Shown in pieces: positions 8,391-17,754 of a DNA stretch of 64,000 nucleotides. This stretch comes from CAVURW01 sp963743595 (lineage in GTDB: Bacteria > Verrucomicrobiota > Verrucomicrobiia > Methylacidiphilales > UBA1321). The stretch is from the NCBI GenBank assembly GCA_963743595.1, contig CAVURW010000039.1, positions 20,797 to 84,796 of the forward strand. The letters are read 5' to 3'. Numbering within the stretch: position 1 is the first letter of the stretch; every line of letters starts with the position of its first letter. The translations under genes and the position numbers were made by a program. The notes beneath the pieces are model-generated. The model saw nothing but the letters and a program-made list of their open reading frames with translations. It ran no database searches and was not told the origin of the DNA.

Positions 8391-9166
8391 TCACGTGTCG
8401 CGGCGGGAGTGCCGTTTTTAGCTCTGCGATTGATAATGATGAGTTCTTGGACAAGCAGGGTTGATTCGGTTTCGAGCACCGAGACGAGCTGATTCAGCCG
8501 ACCGCGAAATATGGCGTAGAACACCATCGCAGTGATGCCAATGATCAAGCCCACGGCCGTGGAAATGAGCGCTGTGGAGACGCCGCCTGCAAGGACGAGT
8601 GTGCGGGCGGGGCCTTGATTTTGGGCGATTTGGCCGAATGATGTGAGGATACCGACGACTGTGCCGAAGAGGCCGAGCATCGGGGCTAGCACGCCCACGT
8701 CCATGATGTAGGCGACGCGCTGGCTAAAATTGGCGACAACTCGGGACGCTTCGACTTCCGCCACGGCTTTAATGGCGCTTCCATCGGCATCCGGGCAACG
8801 CTCCAGAAACCGCAATGTTTGATCAATCACACGGGCGGTGGCTTGCGGGCGTTCCGCCACGTAACTGGCGAGCCCTTCCAGGTCTTCGTTCTCTAGAAAG
8901 GGTTCCATGCGAGCCATCATCTCCGGGGTCGTGATGGAGCGGAGATGGAGCGTGAAGAGGCAATAGAGGATCAGCGTGAAGGTGACGACGGAGGCGAAAA
9001 TCAGAGGCACCATCACCCAGCCTGCGTTTGAGATCATCTGGAGCAGATTCGAGGTGCTACTCAGCTCCGAAATGGTGTCGGAACTAGCTGAGGACGCAGG
9101 CGCTGCTTGAGCCAGAAACAGAGGGAGGGGGCTAGAGAAGCCCGCAAAAAGAGGAGAGAGGTTCAT
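8387..9166 (-). CDS. ExbB/TolQ/MotA-family proton channel protein
   Basis: This 259-residue protein has three membrane segments (about residues 45-70, 150-175 and 190-215) and the family core (VAYIMDVGVLAPMLGLFGTV, then ALISTAVGLIIGI). An N-terminal hydrophobic stretch could be a signal sequence. It is the pentameric channel partner of the ExbD-like protein downstream, with which it overlaps by four bases. The gene is divergent from coaD. Confidence 0.9.
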   Translation of the reverse strand: MNLSPLFAGFSSPLPLFLAQAAPASSASSDTISELSSTSNLLQMISNAGWVMVPLIFASVVTFTLILYCLFTLHLRSITTPEMMARMEPFLENEDLEGLASYVAERPQATARVIDQTLRFLERCPDADGSAIKAVAEVEASRVVANFSQRVAYIMDVGVLAPMLGLFGTVVGILTSFGQIAQNQGPARTLVLAGGVSTALISTAVGLIIGITAMVFYAIFRGRLNQLVSVLETESTLLVQELIIINRRAKNGTPAATRE

Positions 9167-9311
9167 TAATAGGAAGGCTTCCCGGAATTCTGGTGGAGGT
9201 TATGAGGTTTCTTGGAGAACGGCAAGTACGTAGCGTGAGGCTAATGGATATTCGTGCCGATGATAAAGGATAATAGTAGCGTTGACTATTGTTGCTGTTT
9301 TATCGTCGGGC

Positions 9312-9827
9312 ATGAGCGATGGCGATTCCTCCAAGCGGCGTGTGGTGTATCCAGGCACTTTTGATCCAATCACGAACGGTCACCTGGATGTCATTGAGCG
9401 CGGGCTACATCTCTTCGACGAGGTGATCGTGGCGATCGCAGCGGATAATTTGAAGAAACCGCTTTTTTCGCTAGAGGAGCGGCTGGAATTGGCCAGGACG
9501 GCGTGTCGAGAGTTGAGCCCACGAATCGAAGTAACGGTGTTTCGCGGTTTGTTGGTGAAGTTTGTCGCGAGCATCGGGTCGAATGCGATTTTGAGGGGAT
9601 TACGCGCCGTGGCCGATTTCGAGTACGAATTTCAATTGGCGTTGATGAATCGAAAATTGGATGGGGGAATCGAGACGATTTTCTTAATGCCACGCGATAC
9701 GTACGCCTACCTGAGCTCCACGATCATCAAAGAAGTGGCGCGATTGAATGGCAACATCACCGACTTTGTGCCGAGGAATGTGGAGTCGGCGCTGAAAGAG
9801 AAGTTCGGGCCGGGTTTCATGATCTGA
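9312..9827 (+). CDS. coaD: Phosphopantetheine adenylyltransferase CoaD
   Basis: Catalyses ATP plus 4'-phosphopantetheine to dephospho-CoA, the fourth step of coenzyme A synthesis, in the cytoplasm. The nucleotidyltransferase signature GTFDPITNGH is near the N-terminus, followed by the substrate loop ILRGLRAVADFEYE and the C-terminal SSTIIKEVA motif. From the ATG at 9312 it is 171 residues, close to the usual 160; a TTG at 9282 would add ten residues and is less likely. The gene stands alone on its strand. Confidence 0.93.
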   Translation: MSDGDSSKRRVVYPGTFDPITNGHLDVIERGLHLFDEVIVAIAADNLKKPLFSLEERLELARTACRELSPRIEVTVFRGLLVKFVASIGSNAILRGLRAVADFEYEFQLALMNRKLDGGIETIFLMPRDTYAYLSSTIIKEVARLNGNITDFVPRNVESALKEKFGPGFMI

Positions 9828-9988
9828 CGGTCTGTGGTCTCCAGATGGGGCTTGAAGGCAGTTGTCATCCGTTACGGGGCTCACGGCAGCGCAAGGGCGC
9901 ATAATCCGTGGATTGGTTCACGATTCAAAACGACTTTGTGACTGATTTTGCTCGTACCATAAAGGCACGAGCGAGGCAGGGGGGAGAT

Positions 9989-10034
9989 ACCCGGGTTTCA
10001 CCCGGGTCTATGGTCCTGTCGCCCCTGGCGGGGC
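9989..10034. repeat. REP-like palindromic intergenic element
   Basis: Contains two copies of the self-complementary octamer acccgggt spaced by three bases, then ctatggtcctgt, then a small hairpin gcccc/ggggc. The 15-base phrase ggggcttgaaggcag follows and also occurs at 9847. The arrangement resembles short interspersed palindromic elements seen between genes in several bacterial phyla. Confidence 0.5.
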
Positions 10035-10041
10035 TTGAAGG

Positions 10042-10097
10042 CAGCGGATGTCATGTCGTGGATCTGATTCAGCGGATGTCATGTCGTGGATCTGAGT
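10042..10097 (+). repeat. Tandem duplication of a 28-bp unit
   Basis: The unit beginning cagcggatgtcatgtcgtgg occurs twice head to tail (10042-10069 and 10070-10097), differing at one base, with the start of a third unit after it. It sits between the palindromic element and a response-regulator fragment. Confidence 0.75.
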
Positions 10098-10174
10098 CAG
10101 CGAGTCTTCTCAGGCAAAAGCGGACCCAAAAGCGCGCCGAGTAAATCCGCGTCGTAGGGTTTGGGTAAGTGGGA
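10097..10174 (-). pseudogene. C-terminal scrap of a receiver domain
   Basis: On the minus strand, codons from about 10174 to the TGA at 10097-10099 spell LPKPYDADLLGALLGPLLPE. This closely matches the receiver C-terminus of the hybrid kinase at 14461 (LPKPYDADLLGGLLNKVIPE). The DNA also matches for about 27 bases (10139-10165 with 14514-14540). Only about 26 codons remain, and unrelated sequence adjoins on the upstream side. It is a relic of a paralogous response regulator or kinase. Confidence 0.6.
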
Positions 10175-10255
10175 CCCTTAAAAATCGAGCGAGCGCATTT
10201 ACAAGGTGCGAGGAGACTTGTTTTCAAGTCGTGGGTATCTGCTAAGCTTTTGAGG

Positions 10256-10723
10256 ATGAACCCGATCGATACGAGTGCGTTAGCATTGAGTGATCCGCTG
10301 GAGATTAAGGAAGAGCTGGGCTGTGAGGTGCTGGAGCTGGATGAAGCAACCGCCCGCGCGTTTGCGCCTATCGCGGTGGAGGTGACCGTGCGAAAGGATG
10401 TGGAGGGGAAGGTTACGGTGGTGGGGAGCCTCAAGACGACCTTAAAATTGCTGTGTGGACGCTGCGCGGAGTGGTTGCCGTGGCCGGTTTCCATCCCGGT
10501 AGATCATGAATTTGAGCCGCCCTACGAGAATTTGTTGGACTTAGTGGCGCTGTTTCGAGAAGATATCCTGCTCGAGTTACCGCTTATACCGGTATGCCAG
10601 TTGGGGTCGGAAGGTCGGTGTCCCATTACGGGAGAAATTCACCTTTCGAAACCGGAAGCTTCTGTTTCCCTAGCTAGCGAAGCGCTCTGGAATGCATTGA
10701 GCAAAATTAAAACGAATAAGTAG
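10256..10723 (+). CDS. yceD: YceD/DUF177 family protein
   Basis: A 155-residue protein of the DUF177 family, linked to 23S rRNA maturation or stability in other bacteria. It shows the CGRC pair in the middle (LLCGRCAEW) and a second pair (CQLGSEGRC), which could bind zinc. The position directly before rpmF is conserved across bacteria. The ATG at 10256 follows TTGAGG, a fair ribosome site; a GTG at 10169 would add 29 unlikely residues. It is the first gene of yceD-rpmF-plsX-fabH. Confidence 0.88.
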   Translation: MNPIDTSALALSDPLEIKEELGCEVLELDEATARAFAPIAVEVTVRKDVEGKVTVVGSLKTTLKLLCGRCAEWLPWPVSIPVDHEFEPPYENLLDLVALFREDILLELPLIPVCQLGSEGRCPITGEIHLSKPEASVSLASEALWNALSKIKTNK

Positions 10724-10741
10724 ACACAAAGGTAGAGATTT

Positions 10742-10927
10742 ATGGGAGTTCCAAAACGTAAGACTTCAAAGATGCGCCTGCGCACACGCAAGGCCGCAAA
10801 TGCATGGAAATTTACCGGTTTATTTGTAGATGCAAAGAGCGGCAACATGCATCACGGCCATTGTGTCGATCTCTCGACCGGAATGTACCGCGGCAGACAA
10901 GTGATTTCCAAGACAGTCGAGGAGTAG
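10742..10927 (+). CDS. rpmF: Large-subunit ribosomal protein bL32
   Basis: A 61-residue basic protein starting MGVPKRKTSKMR, the signature of bL32. It has only one cysteine (C41), so it is the zinc-free form that lacks the usual four-Cys ribbon. It sits 18 bases after yceD and 41 bases before plsX, as in many genomes. Confidence 0.95.
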   Translation: MGVPKRKTSKMRLRTRKAANAWKFTGLFVDAKSGNMHHGHCVDLSTGMYRGRQVISKTVEE

Positions 10928-10968
10928 TCCTTGACCTCTCGCTACGGGGGAGGTAACTGAAGTCCGGC

Positions 10969-11988
10969 ATGAAGATTGCGCTGGATGCGATGGGGGGAGA
11001 CTTTGCCCCTTACAATATTGTGGCAGGAGCCCTGGACGCCCGCGCCGATTTCCCGGACGTGGAAATTATCCTGGTCGGCGATGAAGCCCGGGTCAACGAA
11101 GAGCTGGGACGGATGGGCGCACCTGGGGCTGATCGGACACGTTTGACGATCCACCACGCTTCTCAGGTGGTCGATATGTCCGATAGCGCGATCGATGCGG
11201 TTCGGCGCAAGAAAGATTCGTCCATTTCCCGAGCCGTGGAGTTAGTCGCCGACGGCAAGGCCGATGCAGTGGTCACTGCCGGGCACACGGGAGCACTGGT
11301 GGCTGCGTCAAAGATTCGGCTGCGCATGTTGCCGGGAATCGATCGCCCGGCAATCACCGCCTTGCTTCCGACCGATAACGGCTTTTTCTTGTTAGTCGAC
11401 GCCGGGGCTAATGTCGATTGCACGCCGGAGCACCTGATGCAGTTCGGCGTGATGGGTGCGGTCTATTCGCGGACCGTGCTGAAGCGGGAGAATCCGCGCG
11501 TGGGTGTGATGAGTAATGGCTCCGAGGAATCAAAAGGCAACGAATTGACCCGAGCCGCTTTTCAATTGCTTAAAGGCACACGCCTGAATTTTATTGGCAA
11601 CGTGGAGGGGCACGATTTGTTCAAAGAGAGCAAGGTGGACGTGGTGGTCTGCGACGGGTTTGTCGGCAATATCATTTTGAAAACGTCGGAGAGCCTGGCA
11701 AAGGGCATTTTCTCCTGGTTACGCACGGAATTGACCGCGAATTATGTCCGGAAGGTGGGTGCGTTCTTGGCGCGCCCGGCGTTTATGGCGATTCGCGCAC
11801 GAACCAGTACGGACGAATACGGAGGGATGCCGCTGCTGGGGGTGAATGGCATTTGCATTAAGGCACACGGTAACTCGTCCCCGAAAGCGGTGCGCAATGC
11901 GATTCGAGTGGCCAGAGAAGCCGTGACTCTTCAGGTGAATCCCCTTATTATCGAGGAAATCAGACACCATGGCCCATCAACTTCGTAA
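10969..11988 (+). CDS. plsX: Phosphate acyltransferase PlsX
   Basis: Converts acyl-ACP to acyl-phosphate for phospholipid synthesis at the cytoplasmic face of the membrane. The 339 residues begin with the family signature IALDAMGGDFAP, followed by TAGHTGALVAA and the C-terminal glycine-rich segment EYGGMPLLGVNG. A strong GGGGGAGG lies upstream. The gene overlaps fabH by 20 bases, implying translational coupling. Confidence 0.95.
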   Translation: MKIALDAMGGDFAPYNIVAGALDARADFPDVEIILVGDEARVNEELGRMGAPGADRTRLTIHHASQVVDMSDSAIDAVRRKKDSSISRAVELVADGKADAVVTAGHTGALVAASKIRLRMLPGIDRPAITALLPTDNGFFLLVDAGANVDCTPEHLMQFGVMGAVYSRTVLKRENPRVGVMSNGSEESKGNELTRAAFQLLKGTRLNFIGNVEGHDLFKESKVDVVVCDGFVGNIILKTSESLAKGIFSWLRTELTANYVRKVGAFLARPAFMAIRARTSTDEYGGMPLLGVNGICIKAHGNSSPKAVRNAIRVAREAVTLQVNPLIIEEIRHHGPSTS

Positions 11989-12982
11989 AGTTCCTGCCGT
12001 AATCGCAGGCACTGGCTCTTACCTTCCGAGCAAAGTTCTCACAAACGCAGACCTGGAGAAGATGGTGGATACCTCCGACGAGTGGATTTTCACCCGGACG
12101 GGGATACGCGAGCGCCGGATTGCCGCGCCCGATGAGCTCTCTTCCGATATGGGCTCACGAGCCGCAGAGCTCGCCCTGAAACGGGCCGGTTTGGATCCGA
12201 AGCAGGTGGATTTGATCATCGTGGGCACGAGTACGCCGGACACGCCTTTCCCTTCGACCGCCTGCTACATCCAACACAAAATTGGAGCGAAGAAGGCGGC
12301 AGCGTTCGATATCACAGCGGCCTGCTCGGGTTTTCTCTACTCGCTCATTACCGCAAACCAATTCATTTCCACGGGGCTCTACTCGAATATTCTCGTCATC
12401 GGCGCAGAGAAGATGTCGGCGATTATCAACTGGCAGGACCGGAATACATGCGTGCTGTTCGGAGATGGCGCTGGTGCCGTCTTGCTTCAAGCGAAAACCG
12501 ATGCAACCAGTCATCGGGGATTCGGCTTTCTAGCGACTGACCTGGGTGCCGATGGTGCGCAGGCCGATATCCTTTCAGTGCCTGGTGGGGGCTGTCGCAT
12601 CCCGCTCTCTGCCGAGGTCTTGGCGGAACGGATTAATACGATCCAAATGTCCGGCAAAGAGGTCTATCGCTATGCGGTCAGTGCGATGTATCAATCGGCC
12701 AAACGTTGTTTAGATGCGGCCAAGATCAGCACCGATGAGATCGACTGGGTGGTTCCGCACCAGGCGAATTATCGGATCATCGAAGCGGTGGCGGAGCGGC
12801 TCGGCACGCCAAAAGAGAAATTGATCGTGAACCTGGATCAATACGGGAACACCTCGGCCGCTTGCATGCCCATCGCGATCGATGAAGCGGTGGCCGCCGG
12901 AAAATTCAAGCCGGGCGATAAGATTCTGTTCGTGACGTTCGGCGGTGGTTTGACGTGGGCGAGCGCGGTATTAGAGTGGTAG
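11969..12982 (+). CDS. fabH: 3-oxoacyl-ACP synthase III FabH
   Basis: Starts fatty-acid synthesis by condensing acetyl-CoA with malonyl-ACP. The 337-residue protein has the catalytic triad in order: C119 (TAACSGF), H264 (VVPHQANYRI) and N294 (QYGNTSAA). The TGIRERR segment near the N-terminus is also typical. It starts inside the end of plsX. It is the last gene of the cluster. Confidence 0.96.
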   Translation: MAHQLRKVPAVIAGTGSYLPSKVLTNADLEKMVDTSDEWIFTRTGIRERRIAAPDELSSDMGSRAAELALKRAGLDPKQVDLIIVGTSTPDTPFPSTACYIQHKIGAKKAAAFDITAACSGFLYSLITANQFISTGLYSNILVIGAEKMSAIINWQDRNTCVLFGDGAGAVLLQAKTDATSHRGFGFLATDLGADGAQADILSVPGGGCRIPLSAEVLAERINTIQMSGKEVYRYAVSAMYQSAKRCLDAAKISTDEIDWVVPHQANYRIIEAVAERLGTPKEKLIVNLDQYGNTSAACMPIAIDEAVAAGKFKPGDKILFVTFGGGLTWASAVLEW

Positions 12983-13084
12983 CGAGTATCTGTCCTTTTC
13001 CACTTTATTTTGTGGAATTCAGTCGTTTTTGATCGTTAATAATTTGAAATTCCAGCTTACTTGCGTTTAGGATTAGGGACTCTA

Positions 13085-14473
13085 ATGCGCACGAACAAAA
13101 TATTATTGAGCCTTGCAATTTCATGGGCGGTTTTCTGCTGCAGAGAAGGCTTTGCACAGTTACCGCCTGTGCCAGACGTTTTTACTGGGATTTATGTCCA
13201 TCCCTTCGTAAACGGAATGAAACAGTTCGGAACGCCCTTGTTTCTAATCACAAGTGCGTCGCCGCCTCCGGCTGCCTATGACCAATTTCTCTACGTGGGA
13301 CATAAACGTCGTGTACCGGCAGATATCCTGGTCTTTGTGATTCCAAACGGTTCTGGTGGTTTTTACGCGCTGGCCTACTTTTTCCCAGGTGCGTCAGGAG
13401 TGGCGCAGTCGACGTCCCATGTGAACAATAATGCTGCGGCGTTTTTGAATCCGGTAGCACCGCAACAGGAGACGCTAACCGTTCCCATGTCTGACGTCGA
13501 ATACGCTTTGCAAGCCTTAGAGCGAGTGAAGCGTACGCACGCGGGTGTCGATTCGAGCAAGAAGATAGTGGCGAAGAGCGATGATGATGATTGGTTTTCG
13601 GACCCCGTAACCTACTCGAATTACCAATACTCCCGGCAACAAAACAACGGAGATCCGGGCGTGGGATTGGACGGGGATCAGAACGGCGGAACGGTGGGAC
13701 TCGACTTCATTAGCAAGTGGAAAACGATTGTCGGCTGCAATTTTACTTACACCAACCGAGATCTAAATTCCTACGGCACCGAGACGGGAAACGGGACTGG
13801 GATCGTCTCTGCTCCGACGACGCATTTTAACGATTCAGCTAACAGCTATTTCATTTCGAGCTATATCGCGAAGAATTTCTCGGATTGGGTGAACATTGGG
13901 GGATCCCTGACGTATGGCCATTCAGACATTGTTTATCGAGATTCTGCGCCAGCTGGGGTGGAATCGTTCAATTTTGATCCGGATCTGATCTTTTCGTTAA
14001 ACATTCCAGCTGCGGCGTTTTCTCAGGGAACGCATGAAGACACGGTGGGGTTATCGCCTTTCGTTGGGATTTCACATACCTTCGGTGCGATTTCTTTTTC
14101 CTCCACGCCTACGTATATTTGGCAGTATAATCATTATACTTTTGGCACACCTCATACTCAGTACGGGGATTTACCCGCACCGAGCGCTACCCGGACGATC
14201 AGTTCGACATTTCTATGGTTAAACAATGTCGAGTACGCATTAACTGATAAAATTACCCTGTCGGCTCGCTTTGATTGGACTCGGGTCGTTTCGGCGGCTC
14301 AGCTCACTTATGGCGGAACCGTTCCCGTAAGCAACGATTGGGTTACCATCGGTCCAGGCGTTACGTATCAGTTCAATCCGCAGGGGAAGGTAAACCTGGA
14401 ATTTGGTCACGATGTTTTTAGCCGGACATCGGATGATTATCACATCAAGACGGGTGTCACCTATGCGTTCTGA
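13085..14473 (+). CDS. Secreted protein with C-terminal beta-barrel (autotransporter-like)
   Basis: From the ATG at 13085, preceded by TTAGGGAC, the protein has a signal peptide (MRTNKILLSLAISWAVF, cleavage after about residue 25). An N-terminal domain of about 150 residues follows, then a region of alternating aromatic and polar strands ending in YAF, typical of outer-membrane beta-barrels with 10-12 strands. It most resembles autotransporter or porin-like barrels; the passenger is not recognised. Its 3' end overlaps the convergent kinase gene by 13 bases. Confidence 0.75.
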   Translation: MRTNKILLSLAISWAVFCCREGFAQLPPVPDVFTGIYVHPFVNGMKQFGTPLFLITSASPPPAAYDQFLYVGHKRRVPADILVFVIPNGSGGFYALAYFFPGASGVAQSTSHVNNNAAAFLNPVAPQQETLTVPMSDVEYALQALERVKRTHAGVDSSKKIVAKSDDDDWFSDPVTYSNYQYSRQQNNGDPGVGLDGDQNGGTVGLDFISKWKTIVGCNFTYTNRDLNSYGTETGNGTGIVSAPTTHFNDSANSYFISSYIAKNFSDWVNIGGSLTYGHSDIVYRDSAPAGVESFNFDPDLIFSLNIPAAAFSQGTHEDTVGLSPFVGISHTFGAISFSSTPTYIWQYNHYTFGTPHTQYGDLPAPSATRTISSTFLWLNNVEYALTDKITLSARFDWTRVVSAAQLTYGGTVPVSNDWVTIGPGVTYQFNPQGKVNLEFGHDVFSRTSDDYHIKTGVTYAF

Positions 14474-16194
14474 CCGCTTTTGCCTTCGGGAATCACTTTA
14501 TTGAGAAGCCCACCGAGTAAATCCGCGTCGTAGGGCTTGGGGAGGAGTCCGTTAAAACCGTAGCATTGGTAATTTGATACACTTTCACTCCCAGTAAAAC
14601 CGGTGCTTAAGATGACTTTCACGGCGGGATCGATATTGCGCAGGATCGGCAGAGTCTCCAGTGCACCAAAACCGGTCTCAACCGTGAGATCGAGGATTAC
14701 TGCGTCGATGGCGTTACCGTGGGTGAGCTCCGTGCGGAATGTTTCGACGCATTCCTGACCGGACCTCGTAGGGAGCGTCTCGTAACCCATGATTTTGAGA
14801 AGACGAGCGAGCGCCGCAACGAGTTCCGTGTGATCGTCCATGATGAGAATACGGCGGCGGGTCGCACTCTTAGGGATCGACGTTCGAGTGAGCGGTTGTT
14901 GCATGTCGTAAGCCGGTTCGCAGGGGTGAAGTGAGAGCGTGAACGTGGTTCCGTGGCCGGCCAGACTGGAGCAACTGAGCGCTCCGTTATGTTTTTGTAC
15001 GATTTGAAGGCTGGAGGCGAGTCCCAGACCCAAACCCTGCGCTTTGGAGGTAAAATAGGGCTCGAATATCTTCGCCTGGATGTCAGGAGTCATCCCTGTT
15101 CCTTGATCGATGATCTTAAAGCTCAAATAGGGCTTGCCGTCGTCGGTCTGAAGCCGTTGTGCGGAGATGTGCACCGGCGTCTCTGGCGGACTCGCTTCAA
15201 ATGCGTTTAGGATTAGATTCTGAAAGACCTGCACCATCTGTTCGGGGTCGACTTCCGTCCAAAATGGACCGGGCTCGAAGTCGAAAACGAGGGGACAACG
15301 TCGTTCGAAGAATGGGGCAACTTTCTCGTTCAGGAGCCGAATCAGATCGACTTTGCATCGCACCGGTTCCATGGGGCGGGAGAAGTTGAGGAGCTGTTTC
15401 ACCAGGATTTGCGCGGAACCGAGCATCTGCTCTGAGGAGAAAAGAGCGGTCAGGCCTTCCGGGTTATTCTCTAGATCGACCTGAAGTCCCGCGATGTTCA
15501 GGCGGATGGCAGCGAGGCAATTGTTGAGATCGTGGGCGATTCCGGAGGCGAAAAGCGATAGGGTTTTGATCTTCGCATCCACAGCGTCCGGTTCAGCAGG
15601 CGGCGGGGTTTCACGACGCAACCGTGCGCGTAGAGATTGTGATTGCGTGAGATGCAGGATCTCATCGGAACCCTGGCCGCGACGGTGAAGCTCCTCTTTA
15701 AAACAGGCCGCCAGCAACGAGGAGGCGGTGGTGAGAAATCGATGCTCCAGCGGTTCAATTTCGCGTGGGGAATCATCCGCCAGACCGATCACTGCGACGA
15801 CCTCTGACTCGACAATGAGCGGTTGTCCGCAAAACCAATGAGATTCACAGTCTTCTGAAAAGGGCAACGCAAGCGAAGCATAGGCACTTCTCTGGGTACA
15901 TTGCGTGTGGATCCGCTGGACGCATTTGTTGAACTGTTCCGAGGGTGGTGTTACCGAGAACGACTGGCTGCGCGAGAAAAGGCGATCTCCCACGCAGATC
16001 CAGACCGTAGGGCCCTTCAGCGCAAGCACTGCTAGATCCAGGAGAGAGTGGGCTTGGGGCTGCAGCGAGCAGAGAGGCGCTTGGAGAAGTTCGAGAAGTC
16101 GGTTGACCCTGGGTGAAAATGATTTCTCAGGAAGGATGGAACGCGGCATGAGAACAAGATTAGAGAATTCCGTATTACATTGAAACACTCGCAT
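14461..16194 (-). CDS. Hybrid sensor histidine kinase/response regulator
   Basis: This 577-residue cytoplasmic protein has a GAF-like sensory part (about 45-165) and a dimerisation domain with phospho-accepting H221 (GIAHDLNN). The ATPase domain has its N-box around residue 330, G1 DQGTGM at 363-368 and G2 GLGLGL at 387-392. The C-terminal receiver domain has acidic D453-D454, phospho-acceptor D502 and K553. There is no transmembrane helix, so the signal is probably internal. No output gene adjoins. The receiver end has a short DNA duplicate at 10097-10174. An ATG at 16149 is an alternative start. Confidence 0.9.
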   Translation of the reverse strand: MRVFQCNTEFSNLVLMPRSILPEKSFSPRVNRLLELLQAPLCSLQPQAHSLLDLAVLALKGPTVWICVGDRLFSRSQSFSVTPPSEQFNKCVQRIHTQCTQRSAYASLALPFSEDCESHWFCGQPLIVESEVVAVIGLADDSPREIEPLEHRFLTTASSLLAACFKEELHRRGQGSDEILHLTQSQSLRARLRRETPPPAEPDAVDAKIKTLSLFASGIAHDLNNCLAAIRLNIAGLQVDLENNPEGLTALFSSEQMLGSAQILVKQLLNFSRPMEPVRCKVDLIRLLNEKVAPFFERRCPLVFDFEPGPFWTEVDPEQMVQVFQNLILNAFEASPPETPVHISAQRLQTDDGKPYLSFKIIDQGTGMTPDIQAKIFEPYFTSKAQGLGLGLASSLQIVQKHNGALSCSSLAGHGTTFTLSLHPCEPAYDMQQPLTRTSIPKSATRRRILIMDDHTELVAALARLLKIMGYETLPTRSGQECVETFRTELTHGNAIDAVILDLTVETGFGALETLPILRNIDPAVKVILSTGFTGSESVSNYQCYGFNGLLPKPYDADLLGGLLNKVIPEGKSGQNA

Positions 16195-16290
16195 GTTTCA
16201 TGTTGCTTCTCGAGAACTAGACCAGATCGGCCCGTATTACCAGCGTAATCAATGTACTTCGCTAAACGTTAGCACAAGATATTGTACTTG

Positions 16291-17715
16291 CTAACCAGAG
16301 CTTGGCATCAACTCTTGTCCTTTAGGGCCATCTTTTACCTTCCAACCAAGGTCCAATAGTCTCATTCGAAGTTCATCGCTTTTCTTAAAGTCTTTCTGAG
16401 CGCGAGCGATTTTCCGCTCTTCAACGAGCTGCGCGACCTCGGCAGGAATAGAAATGGTACGCTCTCCGAGCCCCAGGATTTGGTCGATATTCGCCCACGC
16501 CTCCAGGAACGCTTGAGCACCTGTTTTTGAGAGCTGCTTTTCGTCGATGCTTCTGTGTGTGTTACGAACGGCCTGGAAGATGTGAGCTAGCCCGTCGCTG
16601 ACATTGAGATCGTTCTGGAGCGATTTTCGGAAGGAAGGGGCGAGCTCGGAGGCTTCCGCAGCCGTGGCGGCGTCGGAGGGCGTGGAATCGGGACCGTTCG
16701 TGAGGGTGTCTTTGAGGCGAGTGCGCCATTCGTCCAGGCGCTGTAGAGCTGCGCGAGCATCCTCCATCGCTTGCCAGGAGAAATTCAGGTTTTTACGATA
16801 ATGCGCGCCGGAGTAGAGGGCGTAACGGAGTTCGCGACCGGAGTAGCCTTTCTCCAGCACGTCCCGGACGGTGTAGAAATTCCCGGCGGATTTAGACATT
16901 TTCTGGCCCTCCACCAGCAGGTGCTCCACGTGAAACCAGTGTCGGACAAAATCCTTTCCAAAGGCCGATTCACTCTGGGCAATCTCGTTTTCATGGTGCG
17001 GGAAGCGAAGGTCGACTCCCCCCGCATGGAGATCGATCTCCGGACCAAGAAAACGGTTTGCCAGTGCCGAACACTCAATGTGCCAGCCCGGTCGACCTCT
17101 ACCCCAGGGCGATTCCCAAGCGACCGGGCCATCATTGGACTGCCACGCTTTCCATAGGACGAAGTCACCGACACCCTCTTTTTCATACTCGTCCGCTGCA
17201 ATTCGATGGCCGTGCTCAAGTCCAGCCAAATCGAGATGGCAGAGGCAGCCGTATCGAGGAAACGAGGCGAGGCGAAAGTAAACGGAGCCCTCGAGCGGGT
17301 AAGCGTGGCCGGACGCCACAAGCTGGGCGATAAGCTCGATCATCTCCGGGATGTGATCGGTGGCATTCGGCTGATGCTCGGCGGGCTCTAGGTGCAGGGC
17401 GTTCGCGTCATCGATAAAGGCTTGGCGGAACTTGCCAGTGTAATCGCCCAGGGAGAGATTGGCTTTTTGCGCTTCCCGGATGGTCTTGTCGTCCACGTCC
17501 GTGAATTGCATGACGTGCTTCACGGCCATTTCGGAGGCCTTAAGCGTGCGCCGCAGCAGATCCACGGCGACGTAAGTGCGGAAATTACCGATGTGGCCAA
17601 AGTTGTAGATCGTGGGGCCACAGGCGTAAAAGCGTATGGTGTGGCCGTCGATTGGACGGAGTGTTTCGATCTCGCGAGAGAGGGTGTTGTAGAGGAGGAG
17701 CGGTTCGGTGGACAT
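16291..17715 (-). CDS. cysS: Cysteinyl-tRNA synthetase
   Basis: Charges tRNA-Cys in the cytoplasm. The 474 residues contain C32 in YACGPTIY, the HIGH-type motif GHIGNFR at about 40-46, the zinc-ligand region WHIECSAL with FPHHENEIAQSE, and the KMSKS motif (GQKMSKSAGNF). The length is normal for the family. It is followed on the same strand by no closely linked gene; a PNPOx-like gene lies upstream. Confidence 0.97.
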   Translation of the reverse strand: MSTEPLLLYNTLSREIETLRPIDGHTIRFYACGPTIYNFGHIGNFRTYVAVDLLRRTLKASEMAVKHVMQFTDVDDKTIREAQKANLSLGDYTGKFRQAFIDDANALHLEPAEHQPNATDHIPEMIELIAQLVASGHAYPLEGSVYFRLASFPRYGCLCHLDLAGLEHGHRIAADEYEKEGVGDFVLWKAWQSNDGPVAWESPWGRGRPGWHIECSALANRFLGPEIDLHAGGVDLRFPHHENEIAQSESAFGKDFVRHWFHVEHLLVEGQKMSKSAGNFYTVRDVLEKGYSGRELRYALYSGAHYRKNLNFSWQAMEDARAALQRLDEWRTRLKDTLTNGPDSTPSDAATAAEASELAPSFRKSLQNDLNVSDGLAHIFQAVRNTHRSIDEKQLSKTGAQAFLEAWANIDQILGLGERTISIPAEVAQLVEERKIARAQKDFKKSDELRMRLLDLGWKVKDGPKGQELMPSSG

Positions 17716-17754
17716 GGAGGCAGGACGAACCTCTAAACTGCGAAACTTAGGGCG

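Noticed and set aside
9908..10144. 78-codon plus frame between coaD and yceD
   Set aside because: It runs over the tandem repeats and palindrome and shows no coding pattern.
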